Notes: generated by a model not told the origin, from the sequence alone. Counted from the first letter of the stretch, positions 16,586 through 24,106 are shown. The stretch: 64,000 bases of DNA from Amycolatopsis dendrobii (GCF_014145675.1 NZ_JACGZW010000007.1:124001-188000), one strand, 5' to 3'. Program-made: numbers and translations.

Positions 16586-16603
16586 CATGAACGGGAGGTG
16601 AAC
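16586..16603 (-). promoter_or_regulatory. PHO box upstream of pstS
   Basis: On the minus strand GTTCACCTCCCGTTCATG gives two GTTCA(C/T) units at an exact 11-base period, the PhoP operator pattern. It lies 114-131 bases upstream of the pstS GTG and is the only strong operator seen in the 239-base pstS-mshD gap. Confidence 0.72.
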
Positions 16604-16711
16604 AAGTCACCGGTTGTGAGCAGGACTACTACCCCGAACGGGTGCCGTGGCCTGGTCGTGACCTGCTAGTACGCAGAAAGTAACACGGGTCACCAGTCGC
16701 GTCGACCGTGA

Positions 16712-17611
16712 TCACTCACCGTACTGGACGTCGGTCTCGAAACGCTGGAACCCCAGCTTGTTGTACACAGCCAAAGCCGCGGCGTTGTCGCCCTCGACGT
16801 AGAGGATCACCCTCGGTAGTCCCCGAGAACGCAGGTAACGGAGTCCGGCCAAGGTCAGCGCCTTGCCGAGGCCACTACCCTGAGTAGCAGGATCGACGCC
16901 GACCACGTAGACCTCCCCGACCGGGTCGCCGTCGAACCGGCCGGGCACCGGATCGTGCACCTTCGTCCAGTGGAAGCCGGCGACCTCGCCGTTCTCGTTC
17001 TCCGCGAGGAAGAAGCCCGCCGGGTCGAACCAGGCCTGAAGTTCCTCGGCGCGCACCTCGGCGGCGGTCAGCGCGCCCTGTTCCGGATGCCAGTCGAACG
17101 CGCGCGCGTTGACCGCGACCATCGCGTCCTCGTCCTGGCCGGGCACGAAGGTCCGCAACCGGAAACCGTTGCGCAGCACCGGTTCCGGCCAGTCCGCAGC
17201 GGACACGGCGACATGCAGGACCAGCAGTTCGCGCTGCCTGCCGAGGCCGAGTTTCGCCGCGATCGCCGCCGCGCCAGGGTGATCGCCGTGCGCCCACACG
17301 CGCAATCCCGCGTCGGCGCGCTCGACTACGGCCTTCGCGAGCGCGGTGCCAACGCCGCGACGCCGGAAATCCGGGTGCACGACAAGCTCCGCGACCTGAT
17401 GACCGTGGGAATCGCCTTCGGTGTCAAGGTGGACGTATCCCGCGGGCGCGCCGTCGAAGCGGGCGAGGAGATGCAGCCCGCCTTCGAATTCGCGCGGCAG
17501 CGGCCCGGTCGCGTCGACCTCGGGACGGCCGTCAGTCGCTTTGACCGCGAGCAGCACTTCGCGCACCGCGTCGTCGGGATCGGTCGTCCAGTCGCCAAGG
17601 TCGATAGCCAC
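16712..17611 (-). CDS. mshD: Mycothiol synthase MshD
   Basis: 299 residues with two tandem GNAT domains. The acetyl-CoA-binding motif of the N-terminal domain is VHPDFRRRGVGTAL (about 78-91). That of the C-terminal, catalytic domain is GVDPATQGSGLGKAL (about 240-254). The enzyme acetylates Cys-GlcN-Ins, the last step of mycothiol synthesis, so the organism uses mycothiol as its main thiol. It starts with GTG. It lies 22 bases downstream of glnR on the same strand, the same glnR-mshD order as in mycobacteria. Confidence 0.95.
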   Translation of the reverse strand: MAIDLGDWTTDPDDAVREVLLAVKATDGRPEVDATGPLPREFEGGLHLLARFDGAPAGYVHLDTEGDSHGHQVAELVVHPDFRRRGVGTALAKAVVERADAGLRVWAHGDHPGAAAIAAKLGLGRQRELLVLHVAVSAADWPEPVLRNGFRLRTFVPGQDEDAMVAVNARAFDWHPEQGALTAAEVRAEELQAWFDPAGFFLAENENGEVAGFHWTKVHDPVPGRFDGDPVGEVYVVGVDPATQGSGLGKALTLAGLRYLRSRGLPRVILYVEGDNAAALAVYNKLGFQRFETDVQYGE

Positions 17612-17633
17612 AAACCGACCTTACCGGCGAACG

Positions 17634-18365
17634 TCAGCGAGAGGTCAGCTCCGAAGCGTCGGCCGGAACGGCGACAACCGGCTTCGCGCCCTTCGCCGGC
17701 CGCTCGAACTTGTAACCGACGTTTCGCACAGTGCCGATCATCTGCTCGTGCTCCGGACCGAGCTTCGCGCGAAGCCGCCGTACGTGGACATCGACCGTGC
17801 GCGTGCCGCCGAAGAAGTCGTAACCCCACACTTCCTGCAGCAGCTGCGCGCGAGTGAACACGCGACCGGCGTGCTGAGCGAGGTACTTAAGGAGCTCGAA
17901 CTCCTTGTACGTCAGCTCAAGCGTGCGACGGCGCAGCTTCGCCGTGTACGTCGCTTCGTCAATGACAAGGTCGCCTACGCGCAGTTCGGCGTCTGCCTGC
18001 AGTCCGATGCCGTCACGAGTGGTGGCCAGCCGCAGCCGGGCGTCGACCTCCGCGGGACCAGCAGTGGGCAGCAGGATGTCGTCCGTGCGCCACTCGGCGT
18101 TGACCGCGACCAGACCGCCTTCGCCGACGACCGCGATGACCGGCGTGCCCGATTCGTCCTCCGCGCCCTTAAGCAGGCGGCACAGGCTTTTCGCGGACGC
18201 GAGGTCGCTGCGCGCGTCGAGCAGGATGACGTCCCGGTGACCCGCGTCGAGCAGGGCCGTCACTTCCGGCTCGCGTACGCGTACGGTGTGCGGCAGCAGG
18301 TCCAGCGCGGGTAGTACGGAGGTAGCGTCGAGTTCCCCCGTCAGCACCAGCAGGTCCAAGCTCAT
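17634..18365 (-). CDS. glnR: Orphan OmpR-type nitrogen regulator GlnR
   Basis: 243 residues. The atypical receiver domain (1-120) keeps Asp50 in DVILLDARSD but lacks a usual phosphorylation pocket, as known for GlnR. It is followed by a winged-helix DNA-binding domain (about 130-225): LTYKEFELLKYLAQHAGRVFT and GGTRTVDVHVRRLRAKLG, near-identical to actinomycete GlnR. There is no sensor kinase next to it. GlnR activates glnA, amtB and nitrate or nitrite genes under nitrogen limitation. The Ala/Pro-rich C-terminal tail is dispensable in the family. Confidence 0.93.
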   Translation of the reverse strand: MSLDLLVLTGELDATSVLPALDLLPHTVRVREPEVTALLDAGHRDVILLDARSDLASAKSLCRLLKGAEDESGTPVIAVVGEGGLVAVNAEWRTDDILLPTAGPAEVDARLRLATTRDGIGLQADAELRVGDLVIDEATYTAKLRRRTLELTYKEFELLKYLAQHAGRVFTRAQLLQEVWGYDFFGGTRTVDVHVRRLRAKLGPEHEQMIGTVRNVGYKFERPAKGAKPVVAVPADASELTSR

Positions 18366-18421
18366 GATTCCGCACCGCCTTCAGATTCGTCGCCTCAAAC
18401 GTGGCGTCGGTCGGTGCTAAG

Positions 18422-18452
18422 TGAGAATAGCGGGTGAACACGCCGGTACCTA
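18422..18452 (-). promoter_or_regulatory. Putative glnR promoter with embedded PHO half-site
   Basis: On the minus strand TATTCT (18429-18424) could be a -10. GTTCACC (18439-18433) lies in the spacer just upstream, with a degraded second unit ATTCTCA 11 bases on. PhoP is known to bind the Streptomyces glnR promoter, so a PhoP site here is plausible but weak. The putative -35 (TAGGTA) is poor. Confidence 0.35.
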
Positions 18453-18540
18453 GCTCCTGCTGGATCGATCACACCTGGTCGAACAGTCCCGGCGTGACCC
18501 GCACCACGACGAAATCCACCCGAACAGGAGAACCGAGGCG

Positions 18541-19443
18541 ATGGCGAGCAGGCCCGTGACCCGGGACGACCGACCGGCCCAAAACCCCGGCAGCGGCCGC
18601 CGCGGCAGGCGCGTGCGGCGGTGGCTCATCGTGCTGGGAGTGCTGGTGCTCCTGCTGGTCGGTGCGGATTTCGGAGCGGCGGCCTTCGCCGAGCACACGA
18701 TCTCGCAGAAGGCCCGCGCACAGCTCGGGCTGAGCGACGATCCGTCGGTCAATATCCACGGCTTCCCGTTCACCGTGCAGGCGCTCTCCGGTGACTACAG
18801 TCACATCACGGTTTCCGCGGACGGCGTCCCGGTCGGCAACGAACTGCGCGACCTGCGCGTGAGCGCCGAACTGGAGGACGTGATCGCGCCGCTGTCGGAT
18901 CTCACCTCCGGCAACACCAAGGCGGTGAAGATCGGCAAGCTCACCGGTGCGGTGACGATCAAGGCGTCCGACCTCGCCCGGGTCTCGCCGCTGAACAAGA
19001 TCCAGAACCTGAAGATCGAGCAGTCGACCCAGGCGTACGTGAAGTACGGCGACACCGAACAGGGCAAGCAGCCGGACCCGACGCCGACCAACGCCGACGG
19101 CGAACCGGCCGACGGCACCAGCGCGGGCGTGCGGATCTCCGGCGACGTGCAGGTGGCCGGCCAGAAGGTGGAGATCTTCTGCTTCGCGCTGATCCAGCTC
19201 AAGGAGAAGACGATCTCGATCGTGCCTTACCGGTTGCAGTTCGGGAATGACCAGAGCACCACGATCGTTCCGGAAGCTGTGCAGAAAGCTCTGCTGCCGA
19301 ACTTCCGGGCCAGCATTTCGACGACCCGGCTGCCGCTGTCGGTCACCCCGACTGCGGTCCGCGTCGACAGCGGTTCGGTGACCATCAAGGGCGAAGCGCA
19401 CGACGTCAACTTCGCCGACCTGTCCACCAACCACGGAGGCTGA
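18541..19443 (+). CDS. LmeA-like (DUF2993) phospholipid-binding envelope protein
   Basis: 300 residues. An Arg-rich cytoplasmic N-terminus is followed by one TM anchor (about 28-48, WLIVLGVLVLLLVGADFGAAA). The DUF2993 domain comes next: AEHTISQKARAQLGLSDDPSVNIHGFPFTVQALSGDY, with a long Asp/Pro-rich loop around residues 175-195. LmeA in mycobacteria is a periplasmic phospholipid-binding protein needed for lipomannan elongation; this homologue corresponds to Rv0817c by position. It is followed 5 bases later by the thioredoxin gene, so the two are probably co-transcribed. Confidence 0.85.
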   Translation: MASRPVTRDDRPAQNPGSGRRGRRVRRWLIVLGVLVLLLVGADFGAAAFAEHTISQKARAQLGLSDDPSVNIHGFPFTVQALSGDYSHITVSADGVPVGNELRDLRVSAELEDVIAPLSDLTSGNTKAVKIGKLTGAVTIKASDLARVSPLNKIQNLKIEQSTQAYVKYGDTEQGKQPDPTPTNADGEPADGTSAGVRISGDVQVAGQKVEIFCFALIQLKEKTISIVPYRLQFGNDQSTTIVPEAVQKALLPNFRASISTTRLPLSVTPTAVRVDSGSVTIKGEAHDVNFADLSTNHGG

Positions 19444-19448
19444 TCCCG

Positions 19449-19883
19449 GTGACCGGAGTGTGGGTGCTGCTGGCGACGCTGGTCGTCGCGACGGCCGCGG
19501 GCCTGGTCCTGCGCGCCCGCAACGGCCGGATCCGCGCGGCCAAACCGGCCGCCGCGACCCGCTCGCTCCCCGCTCCGGTCTCCGAGGCCCTTGATCCGGA
19601 ATCCGCCGTCACCCTGGTGCAGATCTCCACCACGTTCTGCACCCCGTGCCGGCACACGCGGGCGATTCTCTCGTCGCTCGCGGAGAAGACCGACGGCCTG
19701 CACCACGTCGACCTGGACGTCACCGAACGTCCCGAGGTCGCGCAGGCGCTGTCGGTGCTCAGCACGCCGACCACGCTCGCGCTGGACCCGGAGGGCCGGG
19801 AACTGCTGCGCGTGGGCGGCGTGCCCAAGGGCCCGGAGCTGCTGGAAGCGCTCCGCCCGCATCTGGCCGCCGCGCCACGCTGA
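19449..19883 (+). CDS. Membrane-anchored thioredoxin-like protein
   Basis: 144 residues. An N-terminal TM segment (VWVLLATLVVATAAGLVL) tethers a thioredoxin fold whose redox motif is CTPC (TTFCTPCRHT, about residues 60-66), with the cis-Pro region LSTPTTLALD. It is the counterpart of the M. tuberculosis gene called thiX (Rv0816c), next to sulfurtransferase genes. It probably faces the periplasm or works at the membrane in thiol exchange; the exact partner is unknown. It starts with GTG. Confidence 0.85.
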   Translation: MTGVWVLLATLVVATAAGLVLRARNGRIRAAKPAAATRSLPAPVSEALDPESAVTLVQISTTFCTPCRHTRAILSSLAEKTDGLHHVDLDVTERPEVAQALSVLSTPTTLALDPEGRELLRVGGVPKGPELLEALRPHLAAAPR

Positions 19884-19933
19884 CTCTCGCCGCCCGGCTC
19901 CAGCTGCCCCTCGCACCCGGCCCCGTCAAAGCT

Positions 19934-20012
19934 CCCCAATGTGGCATTGGGTGCATCTGACGCACCCAATGTGGCGTTCGGTGCGTCCCGCGCACCCAAT
20001 GCCACATTGGGG
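19934..20012. repeat. Nested palindromic repeat (AATGTGGCATTGGG type)
   Basis: Perfect 21-base inverted arms lie at 19934-19954 and 19992-20012 with the core CCCAATGTGGCATTGGG. Between them a third imperfect copy (GCACCCAATGTGGCGTT, about 19962-19978) is itself flanked by GACGCACC/GGTGCGTC. It sits between the thioredoxin stop and the leader-peptide promoter. It looks like a small dispersed palindromic element rather than a simple terminator. Confidence 0.85.
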
Positions 20013-20105
20013 CAGTGCCCAGCCGGGCGTCCGCGGCGGTTGATTCTCAGGATCCGGACCTCGTCCCAAGGAATGAACATGGTTCCGGGAGCGAGCGAGC
20101 CTGGG

Positions 20106-20111
20106 TACCCT
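20106..20111 (+). promoter_or_regulatory. -10 box TACCCT of the sulfur operon leader
   Basis: TACCCT ends 7 bases before the leader peptide GTG at 20119, with no room for a ribosome site. This predicts leaderless translation of the short ORF. Confidence 0.55.
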
Positions 20112-20118
20112 CCCCCCT

Positions 20119-20217
20119 GTGGACGAGCTGCCCATCACCCTTCTGACGCAGCGCCGCGCGGTCGATTTCTGCCGCGTGCGCAGCAGCTTGTGTCTGCCTT
20201 TTTCCGGCCGGCGCTGA
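20119..20217 (+). CDS. Cys-containing leader peptide upstream of sulfurtransferase operon
   Basis: 32 codons from GTG, reading VDELPITLLTQ, then RRAVDFCRVRSSLC, then LPFSGRR and stop. R-R-x-V-D-x-x-R-V-x-S-x-L-C is the pattern of short actinobacterial leader peptides found before sulfur and cysteine genes. In mycobacteria, cysteine-rich leaderless ORFs before the sseC/cysA genes attenuate expression according to cysteine charging. The -10 box 7 bases upstream supports leaderless translation. The peptide ends 88 bases before the DUF4395 start. Two Cys codons are present, fewer than in the mycobacterial polycysteine leaders. Confidence 0.75.
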   Translation: MDELPITLLTQRRAVDFCRVRSSLCLPFSGRR

Positions 20218-20305
20218 AGCACGTCTCGCGCCGTTTCGCAGCTCCGCCCGTCTTCGCCGCGTGCTGTCCGCACGCCTTTCCCCTCGCACTGAGCAGGAGG
20301 AACCC

Positions 20306-20740
20306 ATGTCCGCCGGACCGGCCGTAGACCCGCGAGGTCCCAGGTTCGCCGCGATCGTGACCACGGTGGTGCTCGCCGTCGTGCTGGTCACGCAGTGGTG
20401 GCCGTTGCTCGCACTGCAGACCGTGGTCTTCGCGATCGGTGCGTTCGTCGGGCTCAAGCCAGCGCCGTACTCGGTGCTGTACCGGCTCGCGATCGCGCCG
20501 CGGCTCGGGCCGCCGACCGAACGCGAGGACGCCGCCCCGCTGCGGTTCGCGCAGGCGGTCGGGTTCGTGTTCGCGCTCGTCGGCACGATCGGCTTCGCGA
20601 CCGGCGTGACGCCGCTCGGCGTCGTCGCGACCGCGTTCGCGCTCTTCGCGGCGTTCCTCAACGCGGCGTTCAACTACTGCCTCGGGTGCCAGATGTACCT
20701 GCTGATCAAGCGTTTCAGCCCCGCGCGGGCGTCCTCGTAA
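20306..20740 (+). CDS. DUF4395 membrane protein
   Basis: 144 residues with about four TM helices: IVTTVVLAVVLVTQWWPLLALQTVVF and two later segments. The conserved family element NYCLGCQMYLL near the C-terminus has two Cys three residues apart. The start ATG at 20306 has a strong AGGAGGAA ribosome site 5 bases upstream. DUF4395 genes commonly precede thiosulfate sulfurtransferases in actinomycetes; the CxxC pair suggests a role in moving sulfur or reducing equivalents across the membrane, but this is unproven. Confidence 0.85.
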   Translation: MSAGPAVDPRGPRFAAIVTTVVLAVVLVTQWWPLLALQTVVFAIGAFVGLKPAPYSVLYRLAIAPRLGPPTEREDAAPLRFAQAVGFVFALVGTIGFATGVTPLGVVATAFALFAAFLNAAFNYCLGCQMYLLIKRFSPARASS

Positions 20741-20771
20741 AACCCTTAACCCAGAAAGAGAGTCAGTCTCC

Positions 20772-21608
20772 ATGAGCCGAGAAGACGTCCTGGTCACCAC
20801 GCAGTGGGCCGAGGAAAACCTGGACACCCCGGGCGTGGTGTTCGCCGAGGTCGACGAGGACACGACCGCTTACGACAACGGGCACATCCGCGGCGCGGTG
20901 AAGCTCGACTGGCGCAAGGACCTCCAGGACGGCGTCCGCCGCGACTTCGTCAACAAGGAGGGCTTCGAGAAGCTCCTGTCGGAGAAGGGCATCTCGAACG
21001 ACGACCGCGTGATCCTCTACGGCGGCAACAACAACTGGTTCGCCGCCTACGCGTACTGGTACTTCAAGCTCTACGGCCACGAGAACGTGCAGCTGCTCGA
21101 CGGCGGCCGCAAGAAGTGGGAGCTCGACGGCCGCGAGCTGAACTCCGACGAGGTCAAGCGCGAGGCCACGAACTACCAGGCCAAGGACCAGGACCTGTCG
21201 CTGCGTGCGTTCCGCGACGAGGTCGTCCAGTCGATCGGCTCGAAGAACTACATCGACGTGCGCTCGCCGGACGAGTTCTCCGGCAAGCTGCTCGCCCCGG
21301 CGCACCTGCCGCAGGAGCAGTCGCAGGTGCCGGGCCACATCCCGGGCGCGCTGAACGTGCCGTGGGCGAAGGTCGCCAACGAGGACGGCACCTTCAAGTC
21401 CGAGCAGGAGATCAAGGACCTCTACGCCGAGGCAGGCTACGACGAGGGCAAGCCGACCATCGCGTACTGCCGCATCGGCGAGCGTTCCTCGATCGCCTGG
21501 TTCGCCCTGCACGAGCTGCTCGGCCAGTCGGACGTGAAGAACTACGACGGTTCGTGGACGGAATACGGTTCGCTGGTCGGCGTTCCGGTCGAGTTGGGAG
21601 CTAAGTGA
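20772..21608 (+). CDS. Thiosulfate sulfurtransferase (two-domain rhodanese)
   Basis: 278 residues with two rhodanese domains. The N-terminal domain (about 1-130) is inactive. The C-terminal domain (about 145-275) carries the active-site loop YCRIGERS with catalytic Cys233. It transfers sulfane sulfur from thiosulfate to acceptors such as cyanide or thiols. It corresponds to CysA2/Rv0815c by position. Its stop overlaps the DUF1416 start (TGATG), so both are coupled. Expression probably responds to the upstream Cys leader peptide. Confidence 0.93.
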   Translation: MSREDVLVTTQWAEENLDTPGVVFAEVDEDTTAYDNGHIRGAVKLDWRKDLQDGVRRDFVNKEGFEKLLSEKGISNDDRVILYGGNNNWFAAYAYWYFKLYGHENVQLLDGGRKKWELDGRELNSDEVKREATNYQAKDQDLSLRAFRDEVVQSIGSKNYIDVRSPDEFSGKLLAPAHLPQEQSQVPGHIPGALNVPWAKVANEDGTFKSEQEIKDLYAEAGYDEGKPTIAYCRIGERSSIAWFALHELLGQSDVKNYDGSWTEYGSLVGVPVELGAK

Positions 21609-21913
21609 TGGCAGACGGCTGCAGCGCACCGGCACAGGTCGCGACCCCGGCAGACTTCGACACCAACGGCCAGGTCGTCCTGGCAGGCAAGGTCACCGGC
21701 GCCGAGGGACCGGTCGGCGGCGCGTTCGTCCGGCTGCTCGACGGCGGCGGCGACTTCGCGGGCGAGGTCGTGTCCTCGGCGGACGGCGACTTCCGTTTCT
21801 ACGCGGCCGAGGGTTCCTGGACGGTGCGCGCGCTGCACCGCACGGGCAACGGCGAGGCCAACGTCACCGCGGAAGGCCCTGGCCTGCACCAGCTGGCCAT
21901 TTCGGTTGCCTGA
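21608..21913 (+). CDS. sseC: DUF1416 protein (SseC-like)
   Basis: 101 residues with a predicted beta-sandwich fold: VVLAGKVTGAEGPVGGAFVRLLDGGGDF, then FRFYAAEGSWTVRAL. This resembles carboxypeptidase-regulatory-like domains. The conserved N-terminal CSAP motif is present. It always follows the sulfurtransferase gene in actinobacteria (Rv0814c in M. tuberculosis) and is assumed to assist sulfur transfer. It overlaps the previous stop by one base and ends at a strong terminator. Confidence 0.9.
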   Translation: MADGCSAPAQVATPADFDTNGQVVLAGKVTGAEGPVGGAFVRLLDGGGDFAGEVVSSADGDFRFYAAEGSWTVRALHRTGNGEANVTAEGPGLHQLAISVA

Positions 21914-21927
21914 CAACGCTTTCGCGC

Positions 21928-21960
21928 AGAAGGGCCCCTCGGTTTCCGAGGGGCCCTTCT
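21928..21960 (+). terminator. Terminator of the sulfur operon
   Basis: A 15-bp perfect stem AGAAGGGCCCCTCGG with a 3-base loop lies 15 bases after the DUF1416 stop. Confidence 0.88.
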
Positions 21961-21976
21961 CGTGTCCCGGGGAGAC

Positions 21977-22007
21977 TTGACCTCAAGTCGGCTTGAGGAC
22001 CCAAGCT
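21977..22007 (+). promoter_or_regulatory. SoxR/MerR-type operator-promoter for the MFS gene
   Basis: TTGACC (-35) overlaps the palindrome CCTCAAGTCGGCTTGAGG at 21981-21998. These match the SoxR-box arms CCTCAAG and CTTGAGG with four bases between. A 19-base spacer, the MerR-family hallmark, leads to CAAGCT (-10), which ends 7 bases before the GTG at 22015. No merR/soxR gene is in the window, so the regulator acts from elsewhere. Confidence 0.7.
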
Positions 22008-22014
22008 CGCGGAC

Positions 22015-23349
22015 GTGTCGCAAACGAAAACCATTGCGCGGAGCCCGCTGCTGGCCACCGCTGTGTTCCTTGGCAGCTTCATGGCGTTGCTCGACGCGAG
22101 CGTGGTGAGCGTCGCGCTGCCGACCATCCAGCGCGAGTTGCACGCCGAATTCACTGACCTGCAATGGATTGTGGACGGGTACACCGTCGCGCTCGCCGCG
22201 CTGATCCTCACCGGCGGCACGCTCGGCGACCGCTATGGCCGCAAGCGGATCTACCTCGGCGGCCTCGCGGTGTTCACGCTCGCTTCGCTGGGCTGCGGCC
22301 TCGCCCCGACGCTCGGACTGCTCATCGCCGCGCGCGCAGGCCAAGGAATCGCGGCCGCGGCGGTCATCCCGGGCGGCATCGCTCTCCTCGCGCACGCGTA
22401 TCCAGAGCCGCGGGAACGGGCCCGGATGCTGGGGGCGTGGGGCAGCGTGGCCGGATGCGCGCTGGTCATCGGTCCCCTCATCGGCGGACCGATCACCGAC
22501 GCGCTCGGCTGGCCGACCATCTTCCTGATCAATCTGCCGATCGGCGTTCTCGCGGTACTCGCAGGTCGCCGGGGCCTCGACGAATCGTCCGATCCAGCGC
22601 ACGGCGCGCTGGACCTGCCCGGGCAGGTGCTCGGCGCGTTGTGGATCGGTTCGTTCACCTACGCCGTGATCGCGTCGGACGCGGTGGCCGCGGCGGTTGG
22701 CGCGCTCGGGCTGATCGCGTTCATCGTCGTGGAACTGCGCGCCCCGCATCCGATGCTGCCGATCCGGCTGTTCGGCAAGTTCCGGTTCGCCGCTTCGATC
22801 TTCACCTCGTTCGTCATCGGCTTCGCCTGCTACCCGCTGCCGGTGCTGATCGCCGTGTACCTGCAGCAGGCCTGGGGCAGCACCGCCTCGACGACAGGGG
22901 TGCAGATGCTGCCGTACGTGGTCGCCAACGCCGTTCTCGCGTTCTTCTCCGGACGGCTGGCCGGCCGGTTCACCGCGGAACGCGTGCTGCCGATCGGTCT
23001 CGCCATCACCGCGGCGGGGAGTTCCGCCTTCCTGCTGGTCGACCCGGCGAGCCCGGATTGGCTGCTCAGCGTGCCGCTGACGCTGTCCGGCGTCGGGCTC
23101 GGCTTGAGCATCACCCCGACGAACATCGTCGGTCTCGCCGGGCTCCCGGCGCAGCGCACGGGCACCGCGGCGGGCACGGTGAACGCCGCGCGCCAGGTCG
23201 GGATGGCGCTCGGCGTGGCCGCGCTCGGAGCGCTTCTCGATCACGGGAGCACGCTGACGACCGGGCTCCAGACCGCGATGGCGGTGGCCGGCGCGGCGCT
23301 GCTGGCGGTGACCGTCCTCACCGCCGCGACCCTGCGCAGCGCTAGATGA
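22015..23349 (+). CDS. MFS transporter, DHA2 (EmrB/QacA) type
   Basis: 444 residues with about 12-14 TM helices. FMALLDASVVSVALPTIQ is motif D1 of drug:H+ antiporters, GDRYGRKRIYLGG is motif A, and RAGQGIAAAAVIPGGIALL and GPLIGGPITDALGWPTIFLINLPIG are motifs B and C. It is predicted to export small amphipathic or redox-cycling compounds. The MerR/SoxR-type operator immediately upstream suggests induction by oxidative or redox-active agents. The GTG start has no ribosome site, consistent with a leaderless mRNA. Confidence 0.92.
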   Translation: MSQTKTIARSPLLATAVFLGSFMALLDASVVSVALPTIQRELHAEFTDLQWIVDGYTVALAALILTGGTLGDRYGRKRIYLGGLAVFTLASLGCGLAPTLGLLIAARAGQGIAAAAVIPGGIALLAHAYPEPRERARMLGAWGSVAGCALVIGPLIGGPITDALGWPTIFLINLPIGVLAVLAGRRGLDESSDPAHGALDLPGQVLGALWIGSFTYAVIASDAVAAAVGALGLIAFIVVELRAPHPMLPIRLFGKFRFAASIFTSFVIGFACYPLPVLIAVYLQQAWGSTASTTGVQMLPYVVANAVLAFFSGRLAGRFTAERVLPIGLAITAAGSSAFLLVDPASPDWLLSVPLTLSGVGLGLSITPTNIVGLAGLPAQRTGTAAGTVNAARQVGMALGVAALGALLDHGSTLTTGLQTAMAVAGAALLAVTVLTAATLRSAR

Positions 23350-23374
23350 GCCGGGGCGGACTATTGTCCTCGCT

Positions 23375-23473
23375 GTGGAGACCTTGTTTACGACCCTGTT
23401 GATCATCGCGGGCATCGCCACCGTGTGGTTCGCGGTCTACGTCGTCTACCGGCTGTACGCCGACCAGCGCTGA
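23375..23473 (+). CDS. 32-residue single-TM membrane protein
   Basis: The peptide reads VETLFTTLLIIAGIA, then TVWFAVYVVYRLYADQR. It is a single hydrophobic helix with acidic N-terminus and basic C-terminal tail, suggesting N-out/C-in insertion. TATTGT at 23362-23367 ends exactly 7 bases before the GTG, the same geometry as other leaderless starts here. It ends 5 bases before the nitrobindin ATG. Function unknown; it could be a coupled leader for the nitrobindin gene. Similar tiny ORFs are easily missed by annotation. Confidence 0.6.
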   Translation: METLFTTLLIIAGIATVWFAVYVVYRLYADQR

Positions 23474-23478
23474 TCAGC

Positions 23479-24090
23479 ATGACGAGTGGCGACGAAGCCA
23501 TCGCAGCAGCCGAGGAGCGGGCCGCCAGCACGCGCGACCGCAACCTGCCGTTGTGGGACGACCTGCCGATCCCGAACGACACGGCGAACCTGCGCGAGGG
23601 CCCGAACCTGAACGACGCGTGCCTCGCCCTGCTGCCGCTCGTCGGCGTCTGGCGCGGCGAGGGCGAGATCGACTACCCAACGATCGACGGGCCGATCAAG
23701 TTCGCCCAGCAGCTGACCGTCTCCCACGACGGCCGCCCGTTCCTGTTCCACGAGGCGCGCTCGTGGCTGCTGAACGAGGACGGCAGCGTGCTGCGGCCCG
23801 CCGCCCGCGAAACCGGGTTCTGGCGGCCGCAGGAGGACGACACCCTGGAACTGCTGCTCACGCACAGCTCCGGCATCGTCGAGCTGTACTACGGCAAACC
23901 GCGCAGCCAGACGGCCTGGGAACTCGGCACCGACGCGGTCATCCGCACCGCGACGGCCAAGGAGGTCACCGGTGCGCAGCGGCTGTACGGCCTGGTGAAC
24001 GGCGACCTCGGGTACGTCGAGGAACGCGCGATGGTCGGACAGGAAATGCAGCCGCACGCCTCCGCGCTGCTGCGCCGCGTGGTGGGCTGA
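23479..24090 (+). CDS. Nitrobindin-like heme-binding beta-barrel (FABP-like)
   Basis: 203 residues. The lipocalin-like signature GVWRGEGEID at 56-62 (G-x-W-x-G-x-G) and a C-terminal HASALLRR segment, where nitrobindins place the heme-ligating His, support a DUF1794/THAP4-type ten-stranded barrel that binds ferric heme and NO. It is the counterpart of Rv0813c. The ATG at 23479 is preferred over the longer frame because it directly follows the small membrane ORF. Confidence 0.88.
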   Translation: MTSGDEAIAAAEERAASTRDRNLPLWDDLPIPNDTANLREGPNLNDACLALLPLVGVWRGEGEIDYPTIDGPIKFAQQLTVSHDGRPFLFHEARSWLLNEDGSVLRPAARETGFWRPQEDDTLELLLTHSSGIVELYYGKPRSQTAWELGTDAVIRTATAKEVTGAQRLYGLVNGDLGYVEERAMVGQEMQPHASALLRRVVG

Positions 24091-24106
24091 GGCTCCGGGA
24101 GACGCC

